From: Dunaliella salina
Lineage: Eukaryota; Chlorophyta; Chlorophyceae; Chlamydomonadales; Dunaliellaceae
Assembly (NCBI GenBank): GCA_002284615.2
Contig: MU069521.1
Location: forward strand, 262,923-295,849
Reading direction: 5' to 3'
Length of the DNA: 32,927 nt
Shown: piece after piece, positions 20,607 through 29,969 of the stretch
Layout: the number at the start of each line of letters is the position of its first letter
How positions within the stretch are numbered: position 1 is the first letter of the stretch
Position numbers and translations under genes: made by a program
The notes under the pieces: generated by a model
The model's input: only the letters and a program-made list of their open reading frames with translations
The model's database searches: none
What the model was told of the DNA's origin: nothing

Positions 20607-22246
20607 GACGCCCCCTCCATAATTTTACTGAGCCACTTTTACAGAATTCTAAATGTATCATCGGATTTCTGAGCTCAAACACTGTCGACTGGTGCACTCT
20701 CTGAGAAAATTGGGAAAAAGGGGGGGGCTCTGTGCATGGATCAGAGTCAGCCCCACATGCGCATGGGTGTAGGTTGCTGGGGGTGTGAAGGCAAACATGC
20801 AGCAAACAAATCCAAAGTCTCTTGATAGTGACAATGTATATAATTTATAATTTATAATTTAATTTATAATGTGTCCTTGCATGGTGAACTCAGAAGGGCA
20901 GTTTGCGGACTTGCAAGCCAGTTGTGGGTGCCTGGAAGGGCAGGTTTGCATGGGCGTCTGTTCATCAGTTTTTGCCCTATACCTCTGCTCCAACTCAATG
21001 TTTGATGGCGATGAGTATGCAGATTGATAATTATTTGAAAGAGGAGCAGGTTGGTACCCTTGTTGTCCGGATTGGGGCACTGGAAGAAGGGGTGGGGGGT
21101 GGGGGGGGGGGTCAGGGGGGTCCAGCCCAAAACTTACACGTGTCGTCCTTGGAGGACTTTTTAGCTACCCTCTTGGCACAGTGCTTGCATTAGTTGCTGC
21201 ACTGAAGGCACTGAAGGCACTTGATACCCAAAAATGCTCCCGATCAGCTCTGTCACTCCTCGTGAAATTCATAACACGAGGATGAAACTTTGCTCTCAGC
21301 AAATATGCTTTGCTTAACTGAAGAAGTATGTACATATCAATGCTATAATCCTTACACAAAAGCTTTCGCACCAATGCAGGAAGTGATGTTGCATGGCAAC
21401 CGCTGTGTCCCCTCGCAACTTGAGCACATTCCCAAAGTCTGCCCCGCATCATGCGCCTGCCAAAGCTATAACGAGTCCAAACGGTGGTCTGTGCAAAGAA
21501 TGCTGTGCACAATGTGGCTCCCGTCCCCATTTTCATTTGTCAAAAATTCTGTCCATCATAACAGATTATTAGGGACTTTGAGGACGCAGGCCTTGGTTCA
21601 CTGTGCTCTGAATGGGAGAAAATACGGCAACTAATAAGTTTGCTGGGTATTCCCCACCCACTGCACCTCACCTCACCCTCTTTACACCTGCTTGTAGAGC
21701 AAAAAGTCAGCCATCTACCGCACTTGTCAGCTCCAGAAATGGTTCACAAGGTGCTGAGAGATGCTTAAAAGCATTGAATGGCCACTTTTTGCGTAGTTGG
21801 TCCAGCCGTAGGGGCGACCTGTACGCAGATGCATGCAAGAGTGATTTTCACATGCTAAATCAGGCAGATTTATGGGAACATCCAGCGCTGAGCAGAAAGC
21901 ATTCCCTGCCAGCCTTCTGCCAGCATCTGTGGAGTCATCTGAATTGAGCAAGCCACTTCATTTGACCATAAACAAGGTCATTGCACGGCGCATATGCTTG
22001 AGTTTGTCTGTGTGTCCTTGTCTCGCTGTAACTTCCATCTTTGAGCAAGAGAGTTATCCCAATTTTGCGTAGTGAATTCTACATACAGCTATCCAGTCAA
22101 AACCTAAGCTGTCCGATGTGCCGCCAGCAGTGCTTGCCCTCTCGCATGCGTGTGCTTCACCACCCCATCCATGACATCAAGTGTTCAATGGTGGAACCTG
22201 CTCAACAGGTGTATTTCCGAGGGCGAAGAGCAGCCAAATCCCCAGC

Positions 22247-24358
22247 ATGCATGAGTGCATACAAGACGCAAAAGCTGCTGGAACCCCTCAGCAGTCCTTT
22301 GAAGCCCTCTACAGCCTGGGGAAAAGGGTCCAGGAAGACCAAAACGGGAAGAGGCGGTATACCGTGGAGGAAAGCGATGGCATTGTGGCGGCAGCTCATG
22401 TGCTAGCTGTGCAGATTCTAGGCTCGCAAGCACCCACGTCCTTAGGCAGCAGCACCACCACCACCACCAGTGTCACCACCAGTGTCACCATCAACAGCCA
22501 TGTCTCATCATCATCCCCTGTCCTGCAGCTGGACAGCAAGCAACTCAGCCTGACAGTTTGGGCTTTTTCTCAGCTGGTGGGTGTAGACAGCAGGGTCAGG
22601 AGCAGCCATCTGAGAGAGCTGGTGGATGCTATTGCTGCTCGTGCAGCGGGGAGCAGTGTCATGGACCAGCCTGCCGACAAAGCATGCATGCACTGGAGCA
22701 GGCTGTTTTATGGCATTGCCAAGATGGGCTCCAGCTGCAGGGACAGCAATGCTGTGCAGCAGCTGTTCAATGCAGGCGCTGAGTCACTGCTGCAGATGTT
22801 GCACAGGAAGCAGCATTGTGTGCCACCAGATGTGTCCAATTCTCTGTGGGCGTTTGCCAAAGCTGAGTACAGAGGCAGCCTGCAGCAGCTGGTTTCACAG
22901 GTAGCCAGCAATTGGGGGTGGGTGATGAAGAATGCCAAGCCACAAAGCTGGTCCAACGCTGTGTGGGCCTTGGCCACTCTGCACTCACAAAAGGTGGTGC
23001 TGGGAGAGCAGAGCGCTGTGAGCAAGATAGTGTCAGCTGGGGTGGAGGGCATGGTGCAGCAGAGATGGAGGGCAAAGCAACAAGAGTTATCCAACACCCT
23101 ATGGGCACTAGCCACCCTAGACCATAATCCTGGCAATGCCACCATCAACACCCTTGCCACTGCCATGGCAGAAAAAAGCAGCACGGCAAAGCCACAGGAG
23201 CTGTCCAACACTCTGTGGGCACTGGCCACGCTAGACCACAATCCTGGCAGTACAACCATCAACACCTTGGCCACCACCATGGCAAAGCGCAGCAGCACTG
23301 CAGCACCACAAAACCTGTCCAACACTCTGTGGGCACTGGCCACCCTAGACCACCATCCTGGCACCGTCACCATCAACACGTTAGCCACTGCCATGGCTAA
23401 GTGCGGTAGCATAGCAACACCACAAGCACTGTCCAACACTCTGTGGGCACTTGCCACCCTGGACTACAATCCTGGCAACGCCAATATCAACACCTTAGCC
23501 ACTGCCATGGCTAAGTGCGGTAGCATAGCAACACCACAAGCACTGTCCAACACCCTCCAAGCACTGGGCTCCTTGCGGTGGTATCAGCCACATATTTACA
23601 GCTCGCTACTTGAGAGGCTCCTGCACAGCATCAGCAGCAGCACTCCAGATGCAGTGGGACAGCATTTCAGCAATGCGCTGTTCTGTTGTGCGCTGTCTCG
23701 CCACTTTGACAGCGGCGTGGATGCTCTGGCAGCATGGGGCAGCCAGCAGGACTTGCAGCTGTGGACCGAACAAGCTGTTTCCGACACCCTGTATGCATGG
23801 GCAATCCTAGCAGCCACAGCAGGTGGGAATACAGCCAACATGCGCACATTTGCACAGCGCCTGTTCAAGGAAGCAAACAGGAGGGGAGCAGCAAGATTCA
23901 CAGTTGAGAATAACCTGGGCAAGTTGTATGGTGCCCACCTAGAAGCACTGCACTTGGATTTGGGTGGGCTGACTGACAGCACTCTGCTGCAAGCTGTGCA
24001 CAAGCATGCAGCAGAGTGGCGGCAAGGTATTAGGAAGCAGGAGAGCCATAACGCAAGTGCAGTTGCAACAGCATTGCAAGGGCACTTCAAAGTACAAGCA
24101 GCCATGGTGCAGGGATACTACACACTTCTGGTGCCACACAACTGCCACAGCATTGTCATTGAGGTCACCAACCGCTACAGGGATTACCTCAACCAACCAG
24201 CAGGGCAGTTGTACGGCAAGACTGCCTTGCGGCTGAAGCATGTTGGTCGAGCGTGTGATGGTCTGGTCCTGTGTGATGAGTCAGAACTCAAGGGGAGCTC
24301 TATTGAGCAGCTGAGGGAGATGCTGGTCCTTCGCATTGAGCAGGCAGTAGGGAGTTAG
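22247..24358 (+). CDS. OPR-like repeat protein with C-terminal RAP domain
   Basis: Single long exon, 703 codons from the first ATG (22247) to TAG. The frame is open from 22175, and an acceptor-like CAACAG|GT at 22208 may join an upstream exon carrying a targeting peptide, so the start is uncertain. The N-terminus (HECIQDAKAAGTPQQSFEAL, DGIVAAAHVLAVQIL) matches the usual lead-in of green-algal RAP proteins. A Ser/Thr-rich stretch follows, then degenerate helical repeats (LSLTVWAFSQL, VSNSLWAFAKAE, WSNAVWALATL). Five regular 38-residue repeats follow (LSNTLWALATLDHNPG), then a helical region, then a C-terminal RAP-like domain (SIVIEVTNRYRDY, GKTALRLKHVGRACDGLVL, IEQLREMLVLRI). Known members of these families act in plastids or mitochondria as RNA stability, splicing or translation factors. 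That role, and an organellar location, are inferred; the RNA target is unknown. Confidence 0.85.
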   Translation: MHECIQDAKAAGTPQQSFEALYSLGKRVQEDQNGKRRYTVEESDGIVAAAHVLAVQILGSQAPTSLGSSTTTTTSVTTSVTINSHVSSSSPVLQLDSKQLSLTVWAFSQLVGVDSRVRSSHLRELVDAIAARAAGSSVMDQPADKACMHWSRLFYGIAKMGSSCRDSNAVQQLFNAGAESLLQMLHRKQHCVPPDVSNSLWAFAKAEYRGSLQQLVSQVASNWGWVMKNAKPQSWSNAVWALATLHSQKVVLGEQSAVSKIVSAGVEGMVQQRWRAKQQELSNTLWALATLDHNPGNATINTLATAMAEKSSTAKPQELSNTLWALATLDHNPGSTTINTLATTMAKRSSTAAPQNLSNTLWALATLDHHPGTVTINTLATAMAKCGSIATPQALSNTLWALATLDYNPGNANINTLATAMAKCGSIATPQALSNTLQALGSLRWYQPHIYSSLLERLLHSISSSTPDAVGQHFSNALFCCALSRHFDSGVDALAAWGSQQDLQLWTEQAVSDTLYAWAILAATAGGNTANMRTFAQRLFKEANRRGAARFTVENNLGKLYGAHLEALHLDLGGLTDSTLLQAVHKHAAEWRQGIRKQESHNASAVATALQGHFKVQAAMVQGYYTLLVPHNCHSIVIEVTNRYRDYLNQPAGQLYGKTALRLKHVGRACDGLVLCDESELKGSSIEQLREMLVLRIEQAVGS
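23087..23656 (+). repeat. 114-bp coding repeat x5 (OPR-like units)
   Basis: Units begin at 23087, 23201, 23315, 23429 and 23543 with exact 114-base (38-codon) spacing. The stretch CATGGCTAAGTGCGGTAGC and the ~40 bases after it are identical in units 4 and 5, showing recent duplication or gene conversion. The fifth unit then diverges (LQALGSLRW). Confidence 0.9.
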
Positions 24359-25238
24359 AAGCAGGTGTGAAGAAGGTAATGTGGCCAGATGCTCATGGGG
24401 GCTCTATTTGGTGAAATGTCAACATGCTTACTTTTCATTATCTTCCTCAGCATCACCAAGCTGACGGGCATTGCCACGAGTGGCAGCTATCATTTAGCTT
24501 CAAGCACCACTGCCCATGCGATTTCTGGGTTTGATTGTGCAACGTCCTCTTTTTCAAGGGTACAGCTCAATATGCTCCAAGCATTCCGAAAAAAAAGCTT
24601 TGCCAGTGACAGCCAGACTAAAATGGGTGCCTTAAATAATAAAGATCAGATTGCAGGCCTATCATTTGCTCAAACCATGGCTCTGTCATGCTTTCTGCTT
24701 CCACTCTCAGCTTGAAGGTACTGCATTGCATGTTATTATCATTGCTGAGTGCAACTGTTGTTTTCATGATGTGTGGAAGGGGCTTCCTTAGAAAGGTGGC
24801 CCCTTTATGCGTCATATTTTCCCCCTGACGCTTGTCAAGGAAGATGTGAACCAAAAACGTTTGCATGGCTTTCGTCTTTTTGATTTGATTGCACCTTTTT
24901 GGACACCCTTCCGAGGATGGGAGCTTCTTGTGCAAGTGGTTTTCACTATAATGGTGAATATTTGTCGCTGCTAATCCTTGGAAATCAGATGTGCATGGTC
25001 GTATGTACTTGGGACCCCATCTTCCCTGGAAGCCAATATATTCCTCTGCAATTGAAAATGGTTATTAATACATATTTTTGTTCGACAAAAGCAGAGCTTG
25101 CACACCTTCAGGTACAGTGGATAGGAATGGACAAAAAGACAACAAGTAGGCAGTGAAAACGCTCCCCATGTTAGCAAAGGTAAAGAAGAGACCTAGGGCC
25201 GAGGCACGACGTATCCCCTCTAATAAAATAGTTTGATA
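24359..25238. other. 3' flank and spacer, no gene seen
   Basis: Follows the RAP-protein stop. Short frames on both strands have no recognisable motif, and no repeat of note was found. Confidence 0.5.
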
Positions 25239-25370
25239 GGTAAGGTAAGGTTACATCGCAATATCCGCCTACGAGGGCAGCTGAGCGGAAACACAGACCT
25301 GGAACTAGACAAGTCTTCAAAAAAATGCGTATAGAAATGTCAATTGTTAAGGAACATGCATGCAAAGTAC
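25239..25370 (-). mobile_element. SINE-like element, copy 2
   Basis: Closely similar to 8018-8153 over its whole length, including the (GGTAA)n end and the other end at CAAAGTAC. It has scattered substitutions. I see no clear target duplication here. Confidence 0.6.
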
Positions 25371-25611
25371 CACATAAAGCGGAGGTCCTCCAAGTAAGCA
25401 CAAGTAAGCACTGAGAAAATGGCACAAGAAGTCTTAACCTGAATGCTCACATGTTTGACTCAAAACTCCAGGTATTCAGAGACCAAGTGCAAGGAGAGAA
25501 ATGGTCGGATGCAGATTTGCATGATGTTTGGCAAATAGTTTCCTCAAAACTCCAAAACCCTATTGCAATGTTTTATGATATGAAAGGAACTGCGTCGGGC
25601 ATTTCACGCCT

Positions 25612-25734
25612 CGGTTGAATAGCGGTTGAATGGGTTGAAATCAACCGCGGTGGAAGAGCGGTCGAAAATTTAGTTAATGCCGCAGGTTTGCGGTTGAAAT
25701 TTCGCGGTTGAAACTGCGGTTGATTCAACCGCAC
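25612..25734. repeat. CGGTTGA / TCAACCG word cluster I
   Basis: Five CGGTTGA and two TCAACCG words within 123 bases, including GCGGTTGATTCAACCGC, a perfect inverted repeat with a one-base centre. A second cluster lies at 27194-27239, so these may be subterminal repeats of an element that now contains 25861-26640. Confidence 0.6.
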
Positions 25735-25860
25735 AGTGGAATTGGGAAAATAAAAGTGACAATAGAGTGTAGCAGGTCTCGGATTAGGGATCTCCTACTA
25801 CACTTATCTCGTTGCGTCCACTAGGCCAAGATTTCTATATAACTTTGTACATTCCATATA

Positions 25861-26640
25861 CCGTAGGAACCCTTTGATTTCGCGACCCTCCAAATTCGCG
25901 AGCCCCCAAAAATAATTTAAAATTAATTAATAATTTTCTTTGCGAACTTNAAAACTTCGCGAGGCCCTCGAAATAAATTTTTTCTTGCGAACTTTTACTG
26001 TTTTCAGCTCTATTTGGCAGCAAATGCACAAGGACAAAAAGGGAAGTCGTGACCGGCCAGCAAATCAATCCAGGGCTGTTATCGTCTTTAATGTCAATGT
26101 TGGGCCCTCCCTGGGCCCCCACACCAACAGGCTGCCACTCAGCCACCATCAATACCTACTCATCCTCCTCTGCTGATGTCTCATCAGTGGACATGGCCTC
26201 CTCCTCACTTTCATCAACCTCTTCAAACCTGGGCAAACCCCCCTCAGTTGGTGCACCTCTGCCATTCTAAGTGCGCCCCCTTCGCTTGCTCGAGCAAGCT
26301 CACCCCCTTGCTGCCCCTGCCTCCCCTGCTGCTGCGGCCTTCCCTACTGCCGCGGCCTCCCCTGCTGCTGCATGCCTGCTTCCACTTCTGCTGTAAACCT
26401 GATTTGCTTGACATTGTAGAGGGGGCCATCCTCCTCAGTGCGGGGCCTCTTGAAAAAGCCATAGGAAGCTAGAGACCTTTGCCCCTGCCCAGGATGGGGC
26501 TCCATTTTACGTTTAAAGCTTGTTACAATTTCTCGAGGTCCCTCCAAACTTAATTTTTTCGAATTTTCCAGTTCGCGAGGAGGCCCCCAAATTATTTATT
26601 TATTTAATTAATTATTCGCCAAATTGAAAAGTTCTTACGG
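25861..26640. mobile_element. 780-bp inverted-repeat element with TA target duplication (Tc1/mariner- or pogo-like)
   Basis: The ends are CCGTAGGAACCCTTTGATTT and, read on the other strand, CCGTAAGAACTTTTCAATTT: about 26 bases with a handful of mismatches. TA lies directly outside each end (25859-25860, 26641-26642). The subterminal parts repeat TTCGCGA-type words in both orientations. Inside, the minus strand has an acidic stretch FEEVDESEEEAMSTDETS ending at a stop near 26170, reminiscent of the acidic tail of pogo-type transposases, but no DDE domain. It is best described as non-autonomous. One N is at 25950. Confidence 0.65.
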
Positions 26641-26850
26641 TATTGATATATTTAATTGTTGTTCACTATGAGCTCATTCATAGGCTGTGCATGCGCAGGA
26701 TAAGCCTCAGTGTCTGCAAAAGGCCTTGCCATATGTATCCTCACCATCAAGAGTGGCAGGTGAAAAAACACACCACCTTTTGCATCTTTTACTGCTCTGT
26801 CACTGTATACCTCTGATTCAGACCCTTTTCAGAGCCCTTTTCGTCTGATT

Positions 26851-26919
26851 CCATCCAAGACAGGTGTCTGAATCCATTTAAGACAGGTTTCTGATCCCAT
26901 CCAAGACAGGTGTCTATTC
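26851..26919 (+). repeat. 23-bp direct repeat x3
   Basis: CCATCCAAGACAGGTGTCTG-type units start at 26851, 26874 and 26897, within a stretch rich in CTGATC/TCTGATT words. Confidence 0.8.
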
Positions 26920-27193
26920 TGTCAATAGCCAGACCTCCAATCAGACCCTTTTTCCTCTGATTCACACCCTCTGATCCTTGGCCATCCCAAACTGTTCAGT
27001 CACTGAATACCTCTGATCAGACCCCTTTCAAACTCTGTCAAGTTGCCAATCAGTGACAAATGTCTAGATTCAAACTAACAAGGGTATTTTACACAGAGGC
27101 TACTATCAGTTATGCTTACTCTGCCCAAAATTTGCCAAACAAGCCTCCATGTTGCCCCAATTTAATTTAGCTTGAAGTTCAAACATTACCGTG

Positions 27194-27239
27194 CGGTTGA
27201 ATTGCGGTTGAAGCGGTTGATTTCAACCGCACGGTTGAT
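27194..27239. repeat. CGGTTGA / TCAACCG word cluster II
   Basis: Four CGGTTGA and one TCAACCG in 46 bases, in the same order as the end of cluster I (GCGGTTGAA, GCGGTTGATT, CAACCGCAC). Confidence 0.6.
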
Positions 27240-27260
27240 TAGGCAGCGGGCTAGAACTAA

Positions 27261-27868
27261 CGGTGGGTTTCTGTACTCGTTCCGAAGAGAAACTTTGACC
27301 TCGGAACGGCTCAACCCATTTCTGAGCTGTTCCGATTGGAGTTAACTGCCAGTCAACTCCTCGGAATTTCTTTCAACTGTTCGGTTCTAAGGGGGGGGGA
27401 GCTCCGAATTCGGAACGGGTCTTCTCATTCTTCTGCATTGCTCTCCGTGAAGGTCTCAAAGGGCTTGTTTTGCCCACATCTATCCAACTTTCCACACGCA
27501 AATAAAAAGGAATAATTGAAATTTGTGCAGTTATTCTTAAGATGTTTGGAGGCTCTCCCCTTTGCCGTGCATCCAATCCTCTCTTTGGCTTGGCCTGTGC
27601 TCCTGCACCATGCTTGTTCCCCCAGGCGCTCGTCAGAGCTCTCCAGCTCCTGCAGGTAGTAGAACGTGGAGAGCATTTGTTCCAAAGGGCAAATCAGCCT
27701 CTGGAAATCTTGGAAAGCACTGATTTTTCACACATTTGACTGGCTCTTCGGAACTGACTCTTCGGAACGCAACAGAAACACCTCCCGTTCCGAAGACTCA
27801 GCTTGCTCGGAACTTTGGCAGTTGATGAAAAACTGCCACTTCGGAACATAGAGTACAGAAACCCACCG
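27261..27868. mobile_element. 608-bp MITE with TAA target duplication (PIF/Harbinger-like)
   Basis: Perfect 18-base terminal inverted repeats CGGTGGGTTTCTGTACTC sit at both ends, flanked by TAA (27258-27260 and 27869-27871), the 3-base target size typical of PIF/Harbinger. About ten GTTCCGA/TCGGAAC words in both orientations fill both subterminal regions, while the centre (27430-27720) lacks them. No transposase is present, so it must be mobilised in trans if at all. Confidence 0.75.
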
Positions 27869-28051
27869 TAAGGTCCGATTCTGAGTGCTATTAGGCTGCC
27901 ACGTGTCAATCTCACCACAGTGCTTGCTGGAGTCTGAACCTTTTCCGGTATGTATGTATATAAAATTGAGAATGCATTGCTGGCTTGCTTGCGCAGCAGG
28001 CGGAGCGAGAGAAGACCACTTGCCCTGCTCAGGGAACGTTTTTTTCTTTCT

Positions 28052-28345
28052 TTTTCTTCCTCGGAGGTTTGTATTTAAATAAGTTTGATTACAAACAATA
28101 GAAGACTCGCCGAGTTGATGGAGCAGGTAGCTGGAGCAGCGTCCTGCAAGAATTCTCTAAAAAATTAAATATAATGTATTATTTTTGATATGATTAATTT
28201 TCTTCCTCGGGGGTTTGTTTTTAAATAAGTTTGATTACAAATAATAGAAGACTCGCCGAGTTGATGGAGCAGGTAGCTGGAGCAGCGTCCTGCAAGAATT
28301 CTCTAAAAAATAAATATAATGCATTAAATTTTGATATGGTTAAGC
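28052..28345 (+). repeat. 146-bp tandem duplication
   Basis: Two units (CTTCCTCGG starts at 28056 and 28202) share TTAAATAAGTTTGATTACAA, GACTCGCCGAGTTGATGGAG and ATTCTCTAAAAAA with few differences. No coding potential is evident. Confidence 0.85.
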
Positions 28346-28495
28346 AGTCAAGTGGTACTTGTTCGGATGAGGTTGATGCTTACTATCCGGGTAGACGCAA
28401 GATCGAACCTTGCTAGGGGCTTTTATTCACAATCTAATACAACTTTAAAATTTTGCCTGTTTATTTTTTTTTGATGCTGGATGAGTTTCTCCAAG

Positions 28496-29576
28496 GCTTA
28501 TGGTCAGGCTGGGCAAGCATGTTTGAGATAATGAAGCAACAGCTCCTTCCACTTTTGAGCATGCAGGACCTCACCCTAAGAACAGCCAAGCAACCCTGCA
28601 TACTCAGTTTGAGCTAGGGGGGGCCCAAGGTGGGGGGCCAGGAATCAGTCAAACTTTAAAGGCCTGCCAGAATGGGGTCCTCAGGGAGCCCTCCCCCGGC
28701 TTACCTGACCTATAGCGATGGTTCAGCATTTCATCAGGAGCATATCCTGGGGGGTCCGGGGGGCTGGGGCGGGGGTCCAGAATTTCACCCAATTTTGGCA
28801 GGGAAATGGCGAGAAACCAAGGCTTTACAACGCGTCAATGGATTGGAGGGACGTTCCGACCGGCCATTTTTAATAAATTATTTTGTTGGAATGCCATCGC
28901 TGAGACGTCCTGGAATGGAGCAGGCAATTCAAACGGCATGACAGCTGGGGCCGACCAGGTCACTCGGACCACCAAGTGAGGTCCCATCGAGCAGATTTTC
29001 ATTTTTGGAGGAGAAAAGCAAGCTCATCCGGTCAGGGTGCTGAGTGGAGCACCAAGCCAAGATCCTTGGTTTAAGACAGCTCCCAGCCATGACCAAGCCC
29101 CAGGGACTCACACACCTGCACTTGGGCCCCCAAACTTGGCAGGTCATACTTGAAGAACATACTTAACAAGATTGCATACTCAGAATGTGGCCAGGTGCTG
29201 TGCATGCGTGCTTTCCAGTTTTGCACCATTTTGCTTCGCAGACGCGCTCATGCTCTAAGTGCTTTGGGGCCAATTTGTAACCCCCCGATTTTCCACTTGG
29301 ATGGACCAGGTTTGACATAAACAGTACCTGGGAGCCAAGAAAGGGGGCCAATTCGGGTCAAAACACGCAAATTCGCAGGGAATGGCCAATTTTGGCCTAA
29401 AATGCCTCAAAATAAGCCCATGGCTCACCTGCAACACCTCATCCCCACTTTTTTTGATGCAGAAATGCCAAAAATGTTACCCGAAACGATTCTGCATACA
29501 AAAAAGGCGGGAATCCGCCTGCTTCATTATCCCCCTCTATTTTTGCCTAGCATGCCCAGCCTGACTTATGGCTAAA
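28496..29576. mobile_element. Possible element with imperfect ~50-bp inverted ends
   Basis: The left end reads TCAGGCTGGGCAAGCATG...GATAATGAAGCA (28504-28542). The reverse complement of the right end reads TCAGGCTGGGCATGCTAGG...GATAATGAAGCA (29519-29564). The interior has an 89-codon frame (28672-28941) without a recognised domain and repetitive 'GGCCAATTTTGGCC'-type text. Target duplications were not found. Confidence 0.4.
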
Positions 29577-29608
29577 GTCTCGGGTTGTGCACTAAGAATA
29601 TGAAATCT

Positions 29609-29966
29609 GACTTGCTGGTGAGTTGCTGGTGAGTTGCTGATGACGTGGCAAGTCAGACTTGCGGGGTGACTTGGGGACTTGTCAAGTCAATTTCATACTT
29701 CAAGTCCCAAATTATGACTTGTGACTTGACCAAGTCATGCAAGACCCCCCCTCAAGTCCCCAAGTCCCCAAGTCAGACTTGATGATGAGTTGCAGTGACT
29801 TGTGGGACTTGGGGTCAAAAAGCCTTCAAGTCCCCCAAGTTGACTTGCCAAGTCCCAAGTCTGACTTGCTGATGACTTGTGGAGACTTATGGGACTTGTG
29901 GTCGGAAGAGCTCGCAAGTCCCCCAAGTTGACTTGCCAAGTCCCAAGTCTGACTTGAGGCCAAGTC
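29609..29966. repeat. GACTTG / CAAGTC self-complementary word array
   Basis: I count 15 GACTTG and 14 CAAGTC within 358 bases, about half the sequence. The core is also tandemly duplicated with an ~88-base period (units from about 29776, 29863 and 29951). Adjacent opposite words can fold into many small hairpins. Not a tandem microsatellite, because spacing and orientation vary. Confidence 0.8.
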
Positions 29967-29969
29967 TTT

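Larger units (their letters stand above)
19959..22174. other. Intergenic region without a supported gene
   Basis: Contains the N patch, three G-rich tracts, an AT-rich repeat (TATAATT units, 20837-20870) and a small GGCACTGAA repeat near 21205. A 123-codon minus-strand frame at 21165-21536 overlaps a 114-codon plus-strand frame. Neither shows a recognisable domain, so I leave both out. Confidence 0.45.

Noticed and set aside
21165..21536. Minus-strand 123-codon frame
   Set aside because: Opposes a plus-strand frame of similar length, with no domain, splice partner or homologue I recognise.
22708..23457. Minus-strand 249-codon frame
   Set aside because: Shadow of the 114-bp repeats in the RAP protein gene on the plus strand.
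28385..28420. tRNA T-arm-like GCAAGGTTCGATCTTGC on the minus strand
   Set aside because: The stem pairs, but the TTC is one position out of register and no acceptor, D or anticodon arm is found.
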